NCBI GenBank assembly: GCA_035048815.1
Contig: JAUCBN010000012.1
Coordinates: 10,211,001 to 10,275,000, forward strand
Direction: 5' to 3'
DNA from: Abelmoschus esculentus
Taxonomy: Eukaryota > Streptophyta > Magnoliopsida > Malvales > Malvaceae
DNA: 64,000 nucleotides
Notes under the pieces: model-generated
Databases searched by the model: none
Told to the model about the DNA's origin: nothing
What the model saw: the letters and a program-made list of their open reading frames with translations, nothing else
Shown: positions 9,669 through 21,214 of the stretch, in pieces
How positions within the stretch are numbered: the stretch's first letter is position 1
Layout: every line of letters starts with the position of its first letter
Program-made: the position numbers and the translations under genes

Positions 9669-12279
9669 TTATGATCGAACTCGAGCAAGCCGTGCCCGAA
9701 TCTCTTCTAACTCTTCCTCATCATCGGCACCCTCGGCGATAGCTTCTTCCTATAAAATTCATTGGAGATTTAGATCCTTGTGCTTTTGCAATGACAAGTG
9801 AAAAAAAGGGTTTAAAAGTTTTCCAAACCTCATGGGATGTGCTTTCTTTTTGTGTAGGTACCCTCACTCTTTCCTTCCGAACAGCTTCAGGAAGTTGCGC
9901 CGCAGTCTCACCGGCTATTTCCGAAAGAACCTTGTCAACTTCTTCTTCGGTCTCTTCTTCGATATCTTCTGAATCCAAAGCCGAGTCAAGGGAATCGTTT
10001 ACTATCTCTTCAATGATCCCTGCCTACAAACCAATTCATGACAGATGAACTGAAAATGGTTGAATAGAGGCAGTCATTTGACTCATTTTGAACAAGAAAT
10101 ACCAAACTTGAAAAATATGTAGAGCATGCAGATGCTCCTCACATGGCACTTAAGTCCCTTGTACTTTAAAAAGGGGATGTTCCTCGGTTTACACATGTTA
10201 TACTAAGTAATTCTATTCTTTCAATCCATATTACTCAAACTTGAATATACAACAGGGGAATGTTTCTTTCCTTCGTTTAGAAGTTTTTTTGGAAGATCTT
10301 TACAATGACATATTCGTACTCATCAGAAAAATTCAATTCCAAAAGTTGCATTATATGAGTTGAGACTTTGATTGGATTTGTACACATCCTAAAATGAATT
10401 TCTTGACCGAGTTTACTTCTCTGCAACTTTAGGCTGAAAAAGTACCAATAAAGAACTAATCTTGCAACAACCTACGGATTCCAAACAACAACAGTGAAAT
10501 ATTAATTGTTCTTAGTATGTTGCTGTCAATTCTGATATTAAGTAAACACACATTAGGAACTGCTGAAACAGGATGGCGAACGAAAATCATAAATATTATG
10601 AAACAAAAACCGGCACATAATGAAATTACAAAGTTGAGATTTACCTTGGTCATTTCTTTGCTAAATTCTTGCATTGTGGCAGCCATTTGTGGAGCTTTCA
10701 TGAGGTTGTTGACAAGTTTCATGACTTCAGCACTCTTGGACAAATGGCCAATAGTTCGAGCAATTGCTTCAAATACAATCCAACATAAGAACATTTAGAA
10801 AGAAAAGCAGTTCATCCAAGAGACAACAAAATATATTTTATAGTTTAGGTATGTCAGAATTCGGATTATAACTTTAACACTATTAGTATTGATATGATAT
10901 GTTACTTGGACTCGGGTGTGAGTGTTAGATACGGGTATGTATCCCACACAGGTACGGTTAAATTTTTGTTAGTTCATCCATACACTTGGAGGATCCTTGG
11001 AGGTCATATCCCCGTATCAATGTGTCAGACAAGTAAACGAGTACTTCAAGAAAAATGAAGAGTCCAAGCAACAAAGTCGATATGTTTATGGAAACAAGCA
11101 TATGCCAGCAGCACCCTCAGCCTATGTTCAATATAATTCTTTTTTTTTCAAGGTACGTTGACATAATAACATTAATTGGAATAATCAGAATGCATAAGTG
11201 TCATACCAACACTTTCTCCAAGGTGCATTGATATAGAATTGAGCTGGGCTTTATTCTCGTATAGACGGTTCACAGTTTTTCTTGACATTACAATTTCTTT
11301 AGCAAGTGCCTGAAAATAAATTACTTATCAATAACAAGGCAAATTCAAATCACAAACATGAGATCATGCACACGAACATGAAGAAAATAGATAACTTTTC
11401 ACATATTAACAATCCGCCAAGGCACTCGGGTTCAGTTGATTGGACCACCCAAAGAAAACGTGATCATTTCTGGATGCCAAAAACAACCAGCATCTTGTTT
11501 TCTGTTTTCAGTTTGCGGTTCCAACAAAGAATTAGTGAAGTGTTAAAACTCTAGATCCTAAGAGTCGCTAGAGAACTTATCATCGGATGAATACCTAAAT
11601 CAAGCAACATCCTTTTCATGCATGATCAATCATTTTATCTAAATAACCACGAACTCCAATCAAATTCAGCAATCTAAAGCACAAAATTACTCCACAACCA
11701 TATTAGGACCTACCTCCATTTACAATGAGCTTCAATTCCCAAAATGGAGGCCGAGTTCGGCTCCATGATTTTAATGCAATTATGTAACTCATCTCCCTAA
11801 CCATACCATTCCAAATAAAAAAGATTGAATTCCTCAACAACTATGACATGGTGAATCTATTTAGCTAAAGTTCTATTGAAGGGGAAACTGAAAAAAAACC
11901 CTTTACCTTAGCAGAACCCATGTCATTTCTCTTCGCAGCTTCTTTAATTGCTTTCTGTACACCTTTCTCCTCTCTCTGAATATCTAAAACAACAAAAAAC
12001 ACATAAGAATCCCATCAATTTTCTTTTCATAAACCCTAGATCCCAAATACCCATCAATTTAAACCTTAAATCCCAAATACCCATTAGCACAAAACCAAAA
12101 AACTACAAGCAAAAATCAAGGATCAAAATTTTGACAAACAATTACGGGGGGCATGGAAATATCATGCCTCTGATTTGTCGTTCAATGTTACGGCACTCTT
12201 GACGAAGCTTTCTTTGCCAATCTCTTAGTAATTGTTGCGGATTCGGCTTCGGTTTCAATATATTCTTGAATTTATCCAT
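9669..12279 (-). CDS. VPS24: ESCRT-III subunit VPS24 (CHMP3-like), six coding exons
   Basis: Coding exons on the minus strand: 12279-12168, 11983-11907, 11309-11207, 10766-10645, 10023-9829 and 9749-9669 (112, 77, 103, 122, 195 and 81 nt), 690 nt in all, giving 229 aa, the length of Arabidopsis VPS24. Phases are consistent throughout. The protein begins MDKFKNILKPKPNPQQLLRD. It has the basic helix with DWQRKLRQECRNIERQIR and the Snf7 core with RLYENKAQLNSISMHLGE and GHLSKSAEVMKLVNNLMKAP. An acidic hinge follows, and a C-terminal MIM-type helix EEELEEIRARLARVRS that would bind Vps4-class MIT domains. The family polymerises on endosomes to sort cargo into multivesicular bodies. All introns have GT-AG ends except intron 1, whose donor is GC (CAGAG|GC at 12168/12167). 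The gene ends tail to tail with the truncated DREB2 locus. It appears intact. Confidence 0.95.
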
Positions 12280-12414
12280 CTTCAGATGGGAAAGGCTTTG
12301 GCTTTTAGAATTCGTATTTTCTCTTCGATGGAGGAAGGAAAATGGCTTAGAATCAAAGCTTTGATTTTCCTTTTGTTATTTTTTTTCTTCATAATTTTCT
12401 TTTTCCGTGCATGA

Positions 12415-12965
12415 CCGAAATAAATTAAAATTTAATATTAGGAGTTTAAAATTTAAATTTTAAAATAATAAAATTTAAATTTTAAAATAATAAAATTTAA
12501 AATTTATGTCTTAAATTTATAAAACGAGTATGTATTAAAATATAACCTAAAAAAATATCATCAGTTAATAATTTTTATTAATTAGATTATCAAAATTAAT
12601 TTTATCTTAGTTATATAGAATTGTTATTTATTGATGCATGTACTTGAACAATGCATGTCAATCTACTAATTAATAATCGAGAATAATAATTATAGACATT
12701 AAACTAATAAAGTTTAGTGGATACATTTTTACTTAATCATGTTCAATGCAAATATAAATATGAGTATGTAGCCAGAGACAGAGTTAGAATTAAACATCGG
12801 GAGGAACAATTGTCTATTAAGTCTTTAAATTTAAAATTTAAAAGGGACAAAAATTTATTATTTAAACTAATAAAGACTTTAAATGCAATTATACCAAAAA
12901 TTTAAGAGAAACCCTCTCATATTCAACATAGCTACGTTCCAATGTCACGGGATAGCTGGTTCAGA
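12415..12965. other. AT-rich upstream flank of VPS24
   Basis: A pyrimidine-rich leader lies at 12280-12410 upstream of the VPS24 start codon on the minus strand. Beyond it is AT-rich sequence with simple 'aaaatttaaattttaaaataata' variants. No TATA box stands out and no gene is supported. Confidence 0.4.
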
Positions 12966-12972
12966 AGTCTAT

Positions 12973-13558
12973 CTAGGGGTGTGTAAAACCGGGCTTGGTT
13001 AACCATTAACTAATTATTTCGGTTAACCAGTAAATTCGGGTTATCCAATTCTCGACCCTAAACCGTAACCATTAAATCGGTTAACCGTTTATTCGGTTAA
13101 TTGAAAATTTTGATTCGGGTCGATTCGGGTAACGTTTTTTAATATTTGCAAGTTAAAATTTATTAACGATATAAATTTTAATAACATGTTAGAAAAATAT
13201 ATAATTTTAAAAAATAACACACAATATTAGTATGTTTTTTTAATATTTGCAAGTTAAACACTTAAATTTTATAAAATAAAAATACAATTTTACTTTTTTT
13301 AAAATTAGAGAATAAACTAAAATATAATTTTTAATATAAAATATTAAAATAATATATAATATAATATATATTATATAATAATCAGTCGGTTCGGTAAACC
13401 GATTTTCCTAAAATCGTAAACCGTAATCGAACCGTTTTTTATAAAAAGAATAAAAATCCAACCTTAAATCAAAAATTTTGGTTCAGTTAACCATTTTTTC
13501 GATTCAGTTTTCTTGTATTTGAAAATCAATTTCGGTTTACTAGTTTTTTTCACACCCT
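12973..13558. mobile_element. hAT-like MITE with CTAGGGGTGTG-type ends
   Basis: The left end CTAGGGGTGTGTAAAACCGG and right end TTTTTTCACACCCT are inverted, and the flanking 8-mers are similar (AAGTCTAT at 12965-12972; AAGTCCAA at 13559-13566, 6 of 8). The interior is rich in GGTTAACC and CGGTAAACCG words at both sides, as in many plant hAT-derived MITEs. No transposase is present. The family call rests on the end sequence and 8-bp repeat and is moderate. Confidence 0.5.
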
Positions 13559-13699
13559 AAGTCCAACCCCGTAACACCTGCATATAACTAAAAATAATAT
13601 CATGGTAATATAATACTATATAAATATAAAGCAATTTTAGCCGACAAAAATACATAAATTTCCATCTTACAGCAATGATTAATGAAACAATTATTGTTT

Positions 13700-13808
13700 T
13701 TAAAGGTCACAGGTTCAAGCATCACAATACAAAATTATAAGTGATTAAATGATCAATATCCAAAAATTAAGAGTATATTATAAAGCAGATACTATTATAA
13801 TCATTAAT
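13700..13808 (+). repeat. Degenerate SINE-like copy (third family member)
   Basis: The segment begins 'aaaggtcacaggttcaagcat' and continues through 'gtgattaaatgatcaat' to 'gatactattataatcat'. It matches, with decay, the segments at 28130-28282 (minus) and 56756-56868 (plus). Only the B-box-like part (GGTTCAAGC) and the body remain. Confidence 0.45.
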
Positions 13809-14296
13809 CATTGTAGTTGAACTTCAATAATATTTGTTCCAATTAGACTTTTTTGCATAATTGACTTATCATGAAATATATTATTTAGGGAAAATATTTT
13901 TTTCCTATTTTTTATTAAATATGTTCTCAAAACTGAATTGACTTGGAAATTGAACTAACTTTATTTTAAGTATAATATACAAACGAAATTGTAAAACACA
14001 TTTAATACATTTATATAATTTTGAGTTGAATCAACAATTATGAAAATATAAAGACACAAGTGCTTAAATTTATAATTGAATCTAAATACTCAAAAATTTA
14101 GTAAATATTTTAAAGGTTATTCATTTAAAACTATTAACAAGACATTCAAAATATGATCTTCAATTCTAAATACTAAATTTTAATTATAACGTATCTATTT
14201 TAAACCATAAAATTTAAACTTCTAATTTTTAAATTCTAAAGTATCTTTAAAATATGGTGTATTGTTATTATATATTTTGTATTAAATTGGCATCAT

Positions 14297-14387
14297 CCGA
14301 CCTTGGCTCAGTTGGTAGAGCGGAGGACTGTAGTGGGAAACACCCGATGTGATCCTTAGGTCGCTGGTTCGAATCCGGCCGGTCGGA
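14297..14387 (+). tRNA. tRNA-Tyr (GUA) with an 18-nt intron
   Basis: A complete cloverleaf: CCGACCT acceptor strand, D arm with TGGCTCAGTTGG (A box), anticodon loop CTGTAGA, T arm with GGTTCGAATCC (B box), discriminator A. Anticodon GTA is at 14330-14332. The canonical plant tRNA-Tyr intron sits after G37, at 14334-14351. A T-run at 14388-14396 is a Pol III terminator. The seventh acceptor pair is T-C, a mismatch; everything else pairs, so the gene is probably functional. Confidence 0.92.
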
Positions 14388-14399
14388 TTTTTTTTTTCA

Positions 14400-15965
14400 T
14401 TTTATTTATTTTCCTTTCCTTCAAAAAAGATCTTTTATTTTTGTTAAAACCCTTAATCAAATTATTTTCTTCCTTGGCATGGACAAGATTTACTAACCCA
14501 ACATCACATCAATCTTTAGCTTAAGTATTCAAACATAATTTATTGTTCGTTTTCGTCAATTTATTATAAATTTACGGAACTAAACCGTATACACTTCTAG
14601 TATCAAACAATGCAGCAGAGAACATCAGAAAAACAAGCTTAGAAATTCTGTTCTTATTCGAATATAATTTCTTATTCGTTTTCGTTAATTTATTATAAAT
14701 GTCAGTCCTTTACACGCCTCATTAATATGGAAGAAAAGGTATGTTTAGTGCACAGACACTAATAGATATCACACATTTTTTTAGTGAATAATAAAATCGT
14801 GTTTTATTTCTTGGTGTCCTAAAAAAATAATTGAACTCATTAGTATTACAATGTTTGTCAGGTTCAATATAGAAAAAAACCCTTGACGTGATCAACAGAG
14901 AATGCTGATATTGTCTGTACTTTCGTTCCTAGTGATTTCATGTCAATAAACTTCTACATGAAACAGAAAGATAAGTCTTTTCACATCAAACCTGCAGACA
15001 ACAAATTTAAGGTAAAACAGTACAAAAAAGAGAAATGGAAGGAGTAGATAAAGATTACATTCAAATTTTTAGTTGTAAAAGGATGTTAGGTAAGGCAAAA
15101 TTATCAGGTCGGGACGGATTTTTATTCTTGAAGAAACATGAAGAGCCACTGCAACATACCAAGCTATCCCCGCTATAAACAATATTTTAACTTATTCGTA
15201 GAACATACACTACTTTGTAATCATATTTCGACATGAACTTAGCGGTATGAGTTTCAAAGTAATCGAATCGGACCAACAAAATCTAAACATTCTTGTCCTT
15301 GAAAAGATATATGTTTGAGAAAAGAAAAATGTCTCACACGAATATCAGCCATTTGTAGTAGCGGGTTGGTAGGACTCTTCTTTATCTCGGATTTGTAGAG
15401 CAGTAGGATCACAATGAAACAAAAGTATTTAGATAAACCATAGGAAACAATGCAGTCTTGTATCCATCATCTGCTTTATTACTCTCAAGGTTCAACTTAG
15501 TAACTTCAAAATGGACACAACCAGAAAGAAATTCAGAATTATGGAAGTAACAAAAAAAATACTAAACCATGGTCATTTCCGTGTAACATTTAAAAGGTAA
15601 CAGAAGATCACATTCTTACCTGCTTAAAAAAAGATCATTTTTTTAATATCCAGACACACATTGCATCTTTTTGCTTCAACAACTACAAATTGAGACAATT
15701 AAGACACAGGCTGATGATGCATTTCGTTGTGGTATATTCAACTAATAAAACCCAGAATAGAGTTTATAAAAGGAGTAGTTTTGAAGTGTGAAAAGGATAC
15801 TGACATTGGTACGGGAAGGATCAGAAGAACTGAAAGGGTTGAGAGAGATCGATAGCCTCAGCTTCCAAACCAAAGATTCTGTTTAGGGTTTAGCACCTCC
15901 GGGCCGACATTTCCATGGTAAAAGAGTATGGGAAGAAAATAAATATGCAAATAGAAAAACTAGAA
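14400..15965 (-). other. Possible decayed or uncharacterised gene (leader with telo-box, minus strand)
   Basis: On the minus strand 15915-15780 looks like a plant 5' leader: a GGCCC-type site II, the telo-box AAACCCTAAAC (15881-15893), then a CT-rich run ATCTCTCTCAACCCTTTCAG. Such leaders are common in ribosomal and mitochondrial protein genes. A downstream stretch at about 15175-15080 follows a good acceptor (TTGTTTATAG) and stays open for some 35 codons in one frame. I recognise no protein and cannot assemble a convincing coding sequence. Confidence 0.3.
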
Positions 15966-15982
15966 AAAAAAATAGGGTTAAA

Positions 15983-16055
15983 TGGAGATGCAGGGTATCA
16001 ATCCTCGTACCTCTCGCATGCTAAGTGAGTGTTCTACCATCTAAGCTACTTCCCC
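15983..16055 (-). tRNA. tRNA-Ala (AGC) relic, probably non-functional
   Basis: The minus strand gives a 73-nt cloverleaf-sized sequence starting GGGGAAGTAGCTTAGATGG, with anticodon loop TTAGCAT and ending CATCTCCA. Substitutions in the D stem, a broken pair in the anticodon stem (CTCAC against GCGAG) and a changed B box (GGATTGATACC) point to a pseudo-tRNA. A sister copy lies at 32444-32516 in the same repeat context. Confidence 0.75.
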
Positions 16056-16327
16056 TATTGGTTAGTCAATTAACCTTAGGACATAATTAGTATGAAATCA
16101 GTTCGTGCAATTTTATATAAAATATTTCCAAAATAAGACCGTTTATTTTTCAATTCAACCCACTAAAATTTCCTCCATGAAACCAAAAATTTTAATTTTT
16201 TGTTTGAAAAATCTCAAAACATTATTGAAGTTTGAATTAAAATCTTCCTCCAAATCCCACCATTACTTATGTGATTCTCTCTTCTTCATCATTCCCACAC
16301 TTGACTCTCCCACAATCAAAGATCAAA

Positions 16328-16630
16328 ATGGAAGTTGTCTCACTAAGTGAACATTACAATAACGAGGACATCCCTCCTTGCTCATCCAAATACCCAACTT
16401 CTGCTCTCACAAAACCTTCATCTTCCTACAAAAACAGAAACAAAAGATTAAGAACACTTCAAGACATTAACAATCTCATCTACTCGACTCCGATTCAATC
16501 CGATACAACATCCCGATTTCTTCCCAGGTTGAAAATGGGGTTGGATCAATTTGCAACAAGACTTGTTTGGAGTATAAATGTGAAAACTTCAGATAGCTCG
16601 ACCATTAGATTTAGATCCAGACTTATATAA
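16328..16630 (+). pseudogene. Frameshifted copy of the small degron-like ORF (copy A)
   Basis: It starts at ATG 16328 with MEVVSLSEHYNNEDIPPCSS and runs parallel to the 90-aa ORF at 32778-33050 through SSSYKNRNKRL and LQDINNLI. It then shifts frame: the sister's C-terminal ENG.GSICNKTCL block is still encoded here (ENGVGSICNKTCL) but in another frame. The KEN motif of the sister copy is NNED here. Family not recognised. Confidence 0.6.
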
Positions 16631-16816
16631 CTGGGGAGGGCAATTCATTTGTCAACTGCTCAATCTGCTTGATTAAGGATCCATTTGTATTTATTCTCCT
16701 TGTAAGTTGTATCAACGTCCGCCTAATTGTCTCAAAATCGAAATCTAACCTTACATATTTATACTACAAAGCAAAAATATGATTCGATTTGATTCTCCTC
16801 TTTAATGTTTTCGAAT

Positions 16817-16852
16817 TGCTAAGTGAACGCTCTACCATCTGAGCTACATCCT
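16817..16852 (-). repeat. tRNA-Ala 5' half relic (copy A)
   Basis: The minus strand reads GAGGATGTAGCTCAGATGG and on to the anticodon loop TTAGCA, then stops resembling a tRNA. The matching half is at 33239-33272 in copy C. It contains the A box only. Confidence 0.6.
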
Positions 16853-17159
16853 CAACTGTATGATTAGATTAGAATTTTTATTGTAAACCATGTTTTGGAT
16901 TAGTCAGAGACTGCAGTTTTTCATATTTGCATGAAGCCGTGAATTAATGCAGAATATCCACCCATTGAATGGAAATTAAATATGAACCAATTAGGCAAGC
17001 AGAAAGAGTTTATGTTAAACTGTTGTCCTCCTCAAGAACAAAGACTAAATCAGATTTTCTTTCAAGACAATCTCTCCGTTTTGAACTATTAAGGATCCTT
17101 TAACTACATGTGAAACAAATATCTGAATCTATGTGACATGGTTTCAAGACAATCAGAAT

Positions 17160-17612
17160 TTAAGGATAATGTATAGAATTTAGGAATAGTGTTTAAGGAG
17201 GGTGTATAGAATTTGAAAAACAGTGTTTAAGGTTAAGAATTTAAAATTTGAATTTTATAGTATAAATACGTAGGCTAGTGTAAAGTAGTTTTACACAACC
17301 TATGTATCAAATTTAACCTAAATAGATATTGCAAAAAAATTATCAAAAATTAAATAAAAATAGATTAAATACAATAATTCAATTATGTGTTCAATTACAA
17401 ACGAATTATTTTTTAAAAGATACAATTTAGTCATTAGATTAAGATTTTTTTTCAAACATGTCACTATATCGAAAAATTGAAATGAAAGTCTAATGTGGCT
17501 TGATATAATAACAAATTTAACCCAAAAACTTGTACATTTTATTAATATGATCTTAATTTTAAATAATTCATACATTTATCACTTCATATTTAAAATTTCT
17601 ACTAATAAAATT
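17160..17612. other. AT-rich gap
   Basis: No gene supported. It is low-complexity sequence between the copy A repeat unit and the hAT-like element. The minus-strand open frame at 17318-17575 is Ile/Phe/Leu-rich low-complexity translation. Confidence 0.4.
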
Positions 17613-18212
17613 AGTATGTCTAGGGGTGATAATGAGCCTGGCCGGCTCGCGATCTAGTCGGGCTCGACTCGACTCGGTCAAAGCTCGGTGACGAGTACTC
17701 AAAAATTCTCATCTTTATATCATTTCCCACTCGTTTATTGCTAATAAAGACAAATTTAAAGGCAATAATATATATTTCCGATTATTTTCCACACTTCAGC
17801 ATCAAAACATTAATTTTGTGAATTTATCTATTATTTGGTATAAAAACATATGTGTTTGATAGTTTTCTTTCTTAGACAGGAAACTACATCACAAAGACGA
17901 CCAAGTAAGAAGATAGATGCTGAATTGTAGATAAAGCACCCGCCACGGCAGCACTTTGGAGGCCGCGGCAGCAGCGTGAAGATAACAAATGATGCACGAC
18001 AGAGAAAGAAAAAAATGTCGATCTTAATGGACAAAGATTGAGAGAAAGGCAAAGCCCAGTTAAGAGGTCAAGCCCTTGTCAAAGTCAATCGCGGGAAAAA
18101 AGAGATATTTTAGGAAATAAGAATAAATTAATACAGTTTAATTAGGAATTATATTTATTTCCCTTTTAGAACTCTTTCCTGGCATGAGAAACTCAACTTA
18201 GGGTTTGACCTA

Positions 18213-19757
18213 TGTAATCACCGGAATTCGTCCGGGGAGTTGCCACCAATCGATTTTTTACGGTGCGATTGGAACACCAAATAGGGTCTGCGAAACCAGA
18301 GCTGGATCCGGGAGTCTGTTACGCGTGAAAAAGGGTGAGTACCCCCATAATGCCCAAAATCGGCACTTATCGGTTACAAAATATTTTATACGAAAGAAAA
18401 TATAAATCCGGTTTTAATTTTAATAATGTGATCCCATATTTTATATCTGCAAAAATGAGACATTAGTTATCAAAAATAATATAATGAAAATTAAAATAAC
18501 ACTAATAATAATAAAAATAAGTAGTGGCAGTAACTAATCTGCAAAATAAAACGGTTATGTAATGAAAATAATAGGAAAACATAATAATAATGATAATAAT
18601 AATAATAAACAAAAATATTAGAGGGGACTAATCTACAAAAAAATGAAATTAAAGGGTCAATATGGTAAAAACAGGGGCTGAATTGAAGGAAATATGAAAA
18701 TATAGTGCTAAAATTAAGAAAACAGTGACTAAAATTGAAAGCAAAATAAACTGAGGGGCTAAAACCGAAACACGCTAAGAGATTAAGGACTATATGCGTG
18801 ATTTCCCCTCTTTCCCGGGTTAAGCACTGGTTTGGGTCAGATGAGAGGGTTTGAAGCCGGATCTGAAGGTGCAAAATAATGTCGTTTTGGCCTTCCAAGA
18901 CTGGTGCCAAAACGGCACCGTTTTGAGAGGGGCTTAAATACTCATTTATTATTATTTGAACCATTGTCTCCTTCCTCCATGTAGCATATAACAGAGCTTC
19001 AAATGAAACTCTGGAATGCTCTGAGAATCTCGACATCAAACCATCATCGGTCGTCGCCGTGCACGGCCGCCGACCGTCATACCGGAGCTCCAACGAGGGA
19101 AAAAAGCGACTTTCTGAGGCGTTTTGGGGAGAGGAGCCCGAATCTAACCTCGGATTTTCAAGAATGTAGCTACAAAACTGTAGATCTGAAGATAAGTACT
19201 CGTATACAATATTTTTTTATATTTTTTTCTCTCGGTTTAAGCTCCGATTCCTTCTCAGTTTCTCTTTATTTTTATTTGTTTGGTTTTGAATCTATAGTGT
19301 TTGTTTGCTCTAGAGATTTTACTTCAAAAATGGGTATTTTCATTTCATTTTTTGTCTCCTTCATTACATTCGAATCTGATTTTTTATACTCAGATTTTAT
19401 AACATATTTTAATATATATAAAAAATAGGAAATCTATCCTATTTTTCTTTAAAAACTAGAACTAATGATGTCTTATCCCTCTTTTGTAGGCGAGGGCGGT
19501 GGCGTCAGAGGAGGGCGATGGCCGGCCGTTCGATCCAATGAGGGAGCACGTGACCACCACGCGCGGTGAGCTGGCATGCATGGTGAACGACGATGGCTGG
19601 CAGTTGAAGAAGGGTTAGGGTTTAGATTATCATTAGGGTTTGTTTATGTTGGATTGGGTTTTAAAGGTAATTGGGCTTGTAAATTAATGGGTATATTTGT
19701 ATATTGGATTTGGTTTAATAATAAAATGGATTTTTGGATTTTGAATGGATTATTACA
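18213..19757 (-). repeat. 3' LTR (complete, 1545 bp)
   Basis: The LTR runs TG...CA on the plus strand (TGTAATCACC to GGATTATTACA). The 3' boundary is supported by the adjoining polypurine tract. In its own (minus) orientation it holds 'aagccc' and 'aaaccc' words upstream and a weak TATA-like TATTTAAG near 18937. Two open frames inside it (18491-19093 minus, 19003-19428 plus) have no domain and are not called. Confidence 0.8.
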
Positions 19758-19837
19758 GTTGCCCCTCTTTGCTCATTGTTGTATAACAACAATAGAGCAA
19801 AGATAAAGAATAACCCATTTCATTTGGTATGGTTTAA

Positions 19838-19945
19838 GGGTTCTTCTTTGGTAAGGTGAGAGTTCTTTTTGGTAAGATTTGGGTTCATTTAGTGAGGTTA
19901 TGGTTCTTTTGGTAAGGTTCGTGTTCTTTTGGTGAGTTTAGGATA
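19838..19945. repeat. Short tandem repeat (about 27-bp unit)
   Basis: Four or so degenerate copies of a unit around GGTTCTTTTGGTAAGGTT lie just inside the 3' LTR of the gag-only element. Confidence 0.55.
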
Positions 19946-20419
19946 TTTCTGGCCACTACTTCTTCTACTGGAGCTTTGTCTTGACATACTCCACCACCCT
20001 TGTCAATGAAATCTTCAAAACTGACGATCCATTGGAGAAGACGATCTGTGCTTGACTTGTTGTAGGAGGCAAAATATGCTTATTCTACAATGGCACTGAT
20101 AGTGTTGTCATCTTCGAAGAAGAATTGAACTTTGTTGCAACATTGACGGAGCTGCAAGGTCTATAAATCTTGATCCATCTGTAATACTGACGACGAGATG
20201 AATTATAACATTTGATACAGCTACAACACCGTCGAGAAGATGGTTTCTGACGTTTAATCCAACTATAGTGCCAATGTCCGATCAAACTGTAGGATTGATG
20301 GGGAGGCAACGTCTTCAAATCTTAAGGTTCTGATATTATACTCGACTGCAACATCAATGGGGATGCGTTTTGACATTTGATTCCATTGTAGCGCTGAGGA
20401 AGCAGTGATCTTTTGTTCA

Positions 20420-20980
20420 CTTGCATTTTTTCCAAATGCACAGGGATTAACGGATTTGGTTTGCCTTTACCAGTAGCCGTTTGCTTTGGGCTAGTTGTAC
20501 CATTTCCCCGGGTACAATCAGTTGGTACCAATTATGATATTGGATTCTCTTTAAGGTTTTATTCCCTTGACCATTCGCGAGAATAGATTTCAATGGACGT
20601 TTGAATGGTCCTTTTTAATACATTTTTCCCAAATGTATAGGGATTAACGGATTTGATTTGCCTTTACCGGTAGCCGTTTGCTCTGGGCTAGTTGTACCAT
20701 TTCTCTGGGTACAATTAGTTGGTACCAAGGATTTAATTCCTTGACCATTCATGAAAATGGATTTCAATGGACGTTCGAATGGTCCTTCTCAATGAATTTT
20801 TCCCAAATGCACAGGGATCAACGGATTTGATTCGCCTTTATCGGTAGCCGTTTGCTCTGGGCTAGTTGTACCGTTACTCTGGGTACAATCAGTTGAAAAC
20901 AGGGACTTAATTCATTGACCATTCGCGAGAATGGATTTCAATGGGCATTTGAATTACCCCTTGTTTCATTTTTCCACCCC
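20420..20980. repeat. Tandem repeat, three units of about 175-200 bp
   Basis: Three successive units each contain CAAATG.A.AGGGAT.AACG, GTAGCCGTTTGCT.TGGGCT, a GGGTACAAT.AGTTG motif, and TTGACCATTC followed by GATTTCAATGG. Units begin near 20428, 20626 and 20799. They lie between gag and the 3' LTR, the region where Tat/Ogre elements typically carry hypervariable tandem repeats. Confidence 0.75.
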
Positions 20981-21214
20981 TTATATGTTCATACAAAAAC
21001 ATGTTAGATTTAATAGCTTCCTCCATTTTGCTAGCGTTTGTATCATTCAATCGGCATCAACTTCAGCTTTACCTGCATCTCTAGATTAGCCAGCTCTCCA
21101 TTTTATGACACGAATTACTTACTAGGATATTTTATAAGGAAAACTTAATACACAAAACTAATAAAACGAAATAATTTAACGAAGTAGCATGATGTGGTAC
21201 GACCGAAAGTGAAT

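Larger units (their letters stand above)
16090..17150 (+). repeat. Dispersed duplicated unit, copy A (tRNA-Ala, small ORF, tRNA half)
   Basis: This block, together with its upstream part from about 15580, matches 32290-33600 in the same order: a tRNA-Ala relic, 'gaccgtttatttttcaattcaac', the small ORF, a tRNA-Ala 5' half, and a shared tail ending near 'ctatgtgacatggt'. Copy A has an extra segment at about 15735-15965 and lacks about 38 bp that copy C has near 33370-33410. Copies are about 16.4 kb apart, with the hAT/gypsy block between them. Confidence 0.7.

Noticed and set aside
10517..10798. 93-aa plus-strand frame over VPS24
   Set aside because: It is the antisense shadow of exon 4 and flanking introns of VPS24.
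18491..19428. Open frames of 200 aa (minus) and 141 aa (plus)
   Set aside because: Both lie inside the 3' LTR, overlap each other on opposite strands, and are low-complexity Phe/Tyr/Leu-rich. The minus frame is matched by a truncated version in the other LTR, as expected of a repeat and not of a gene.
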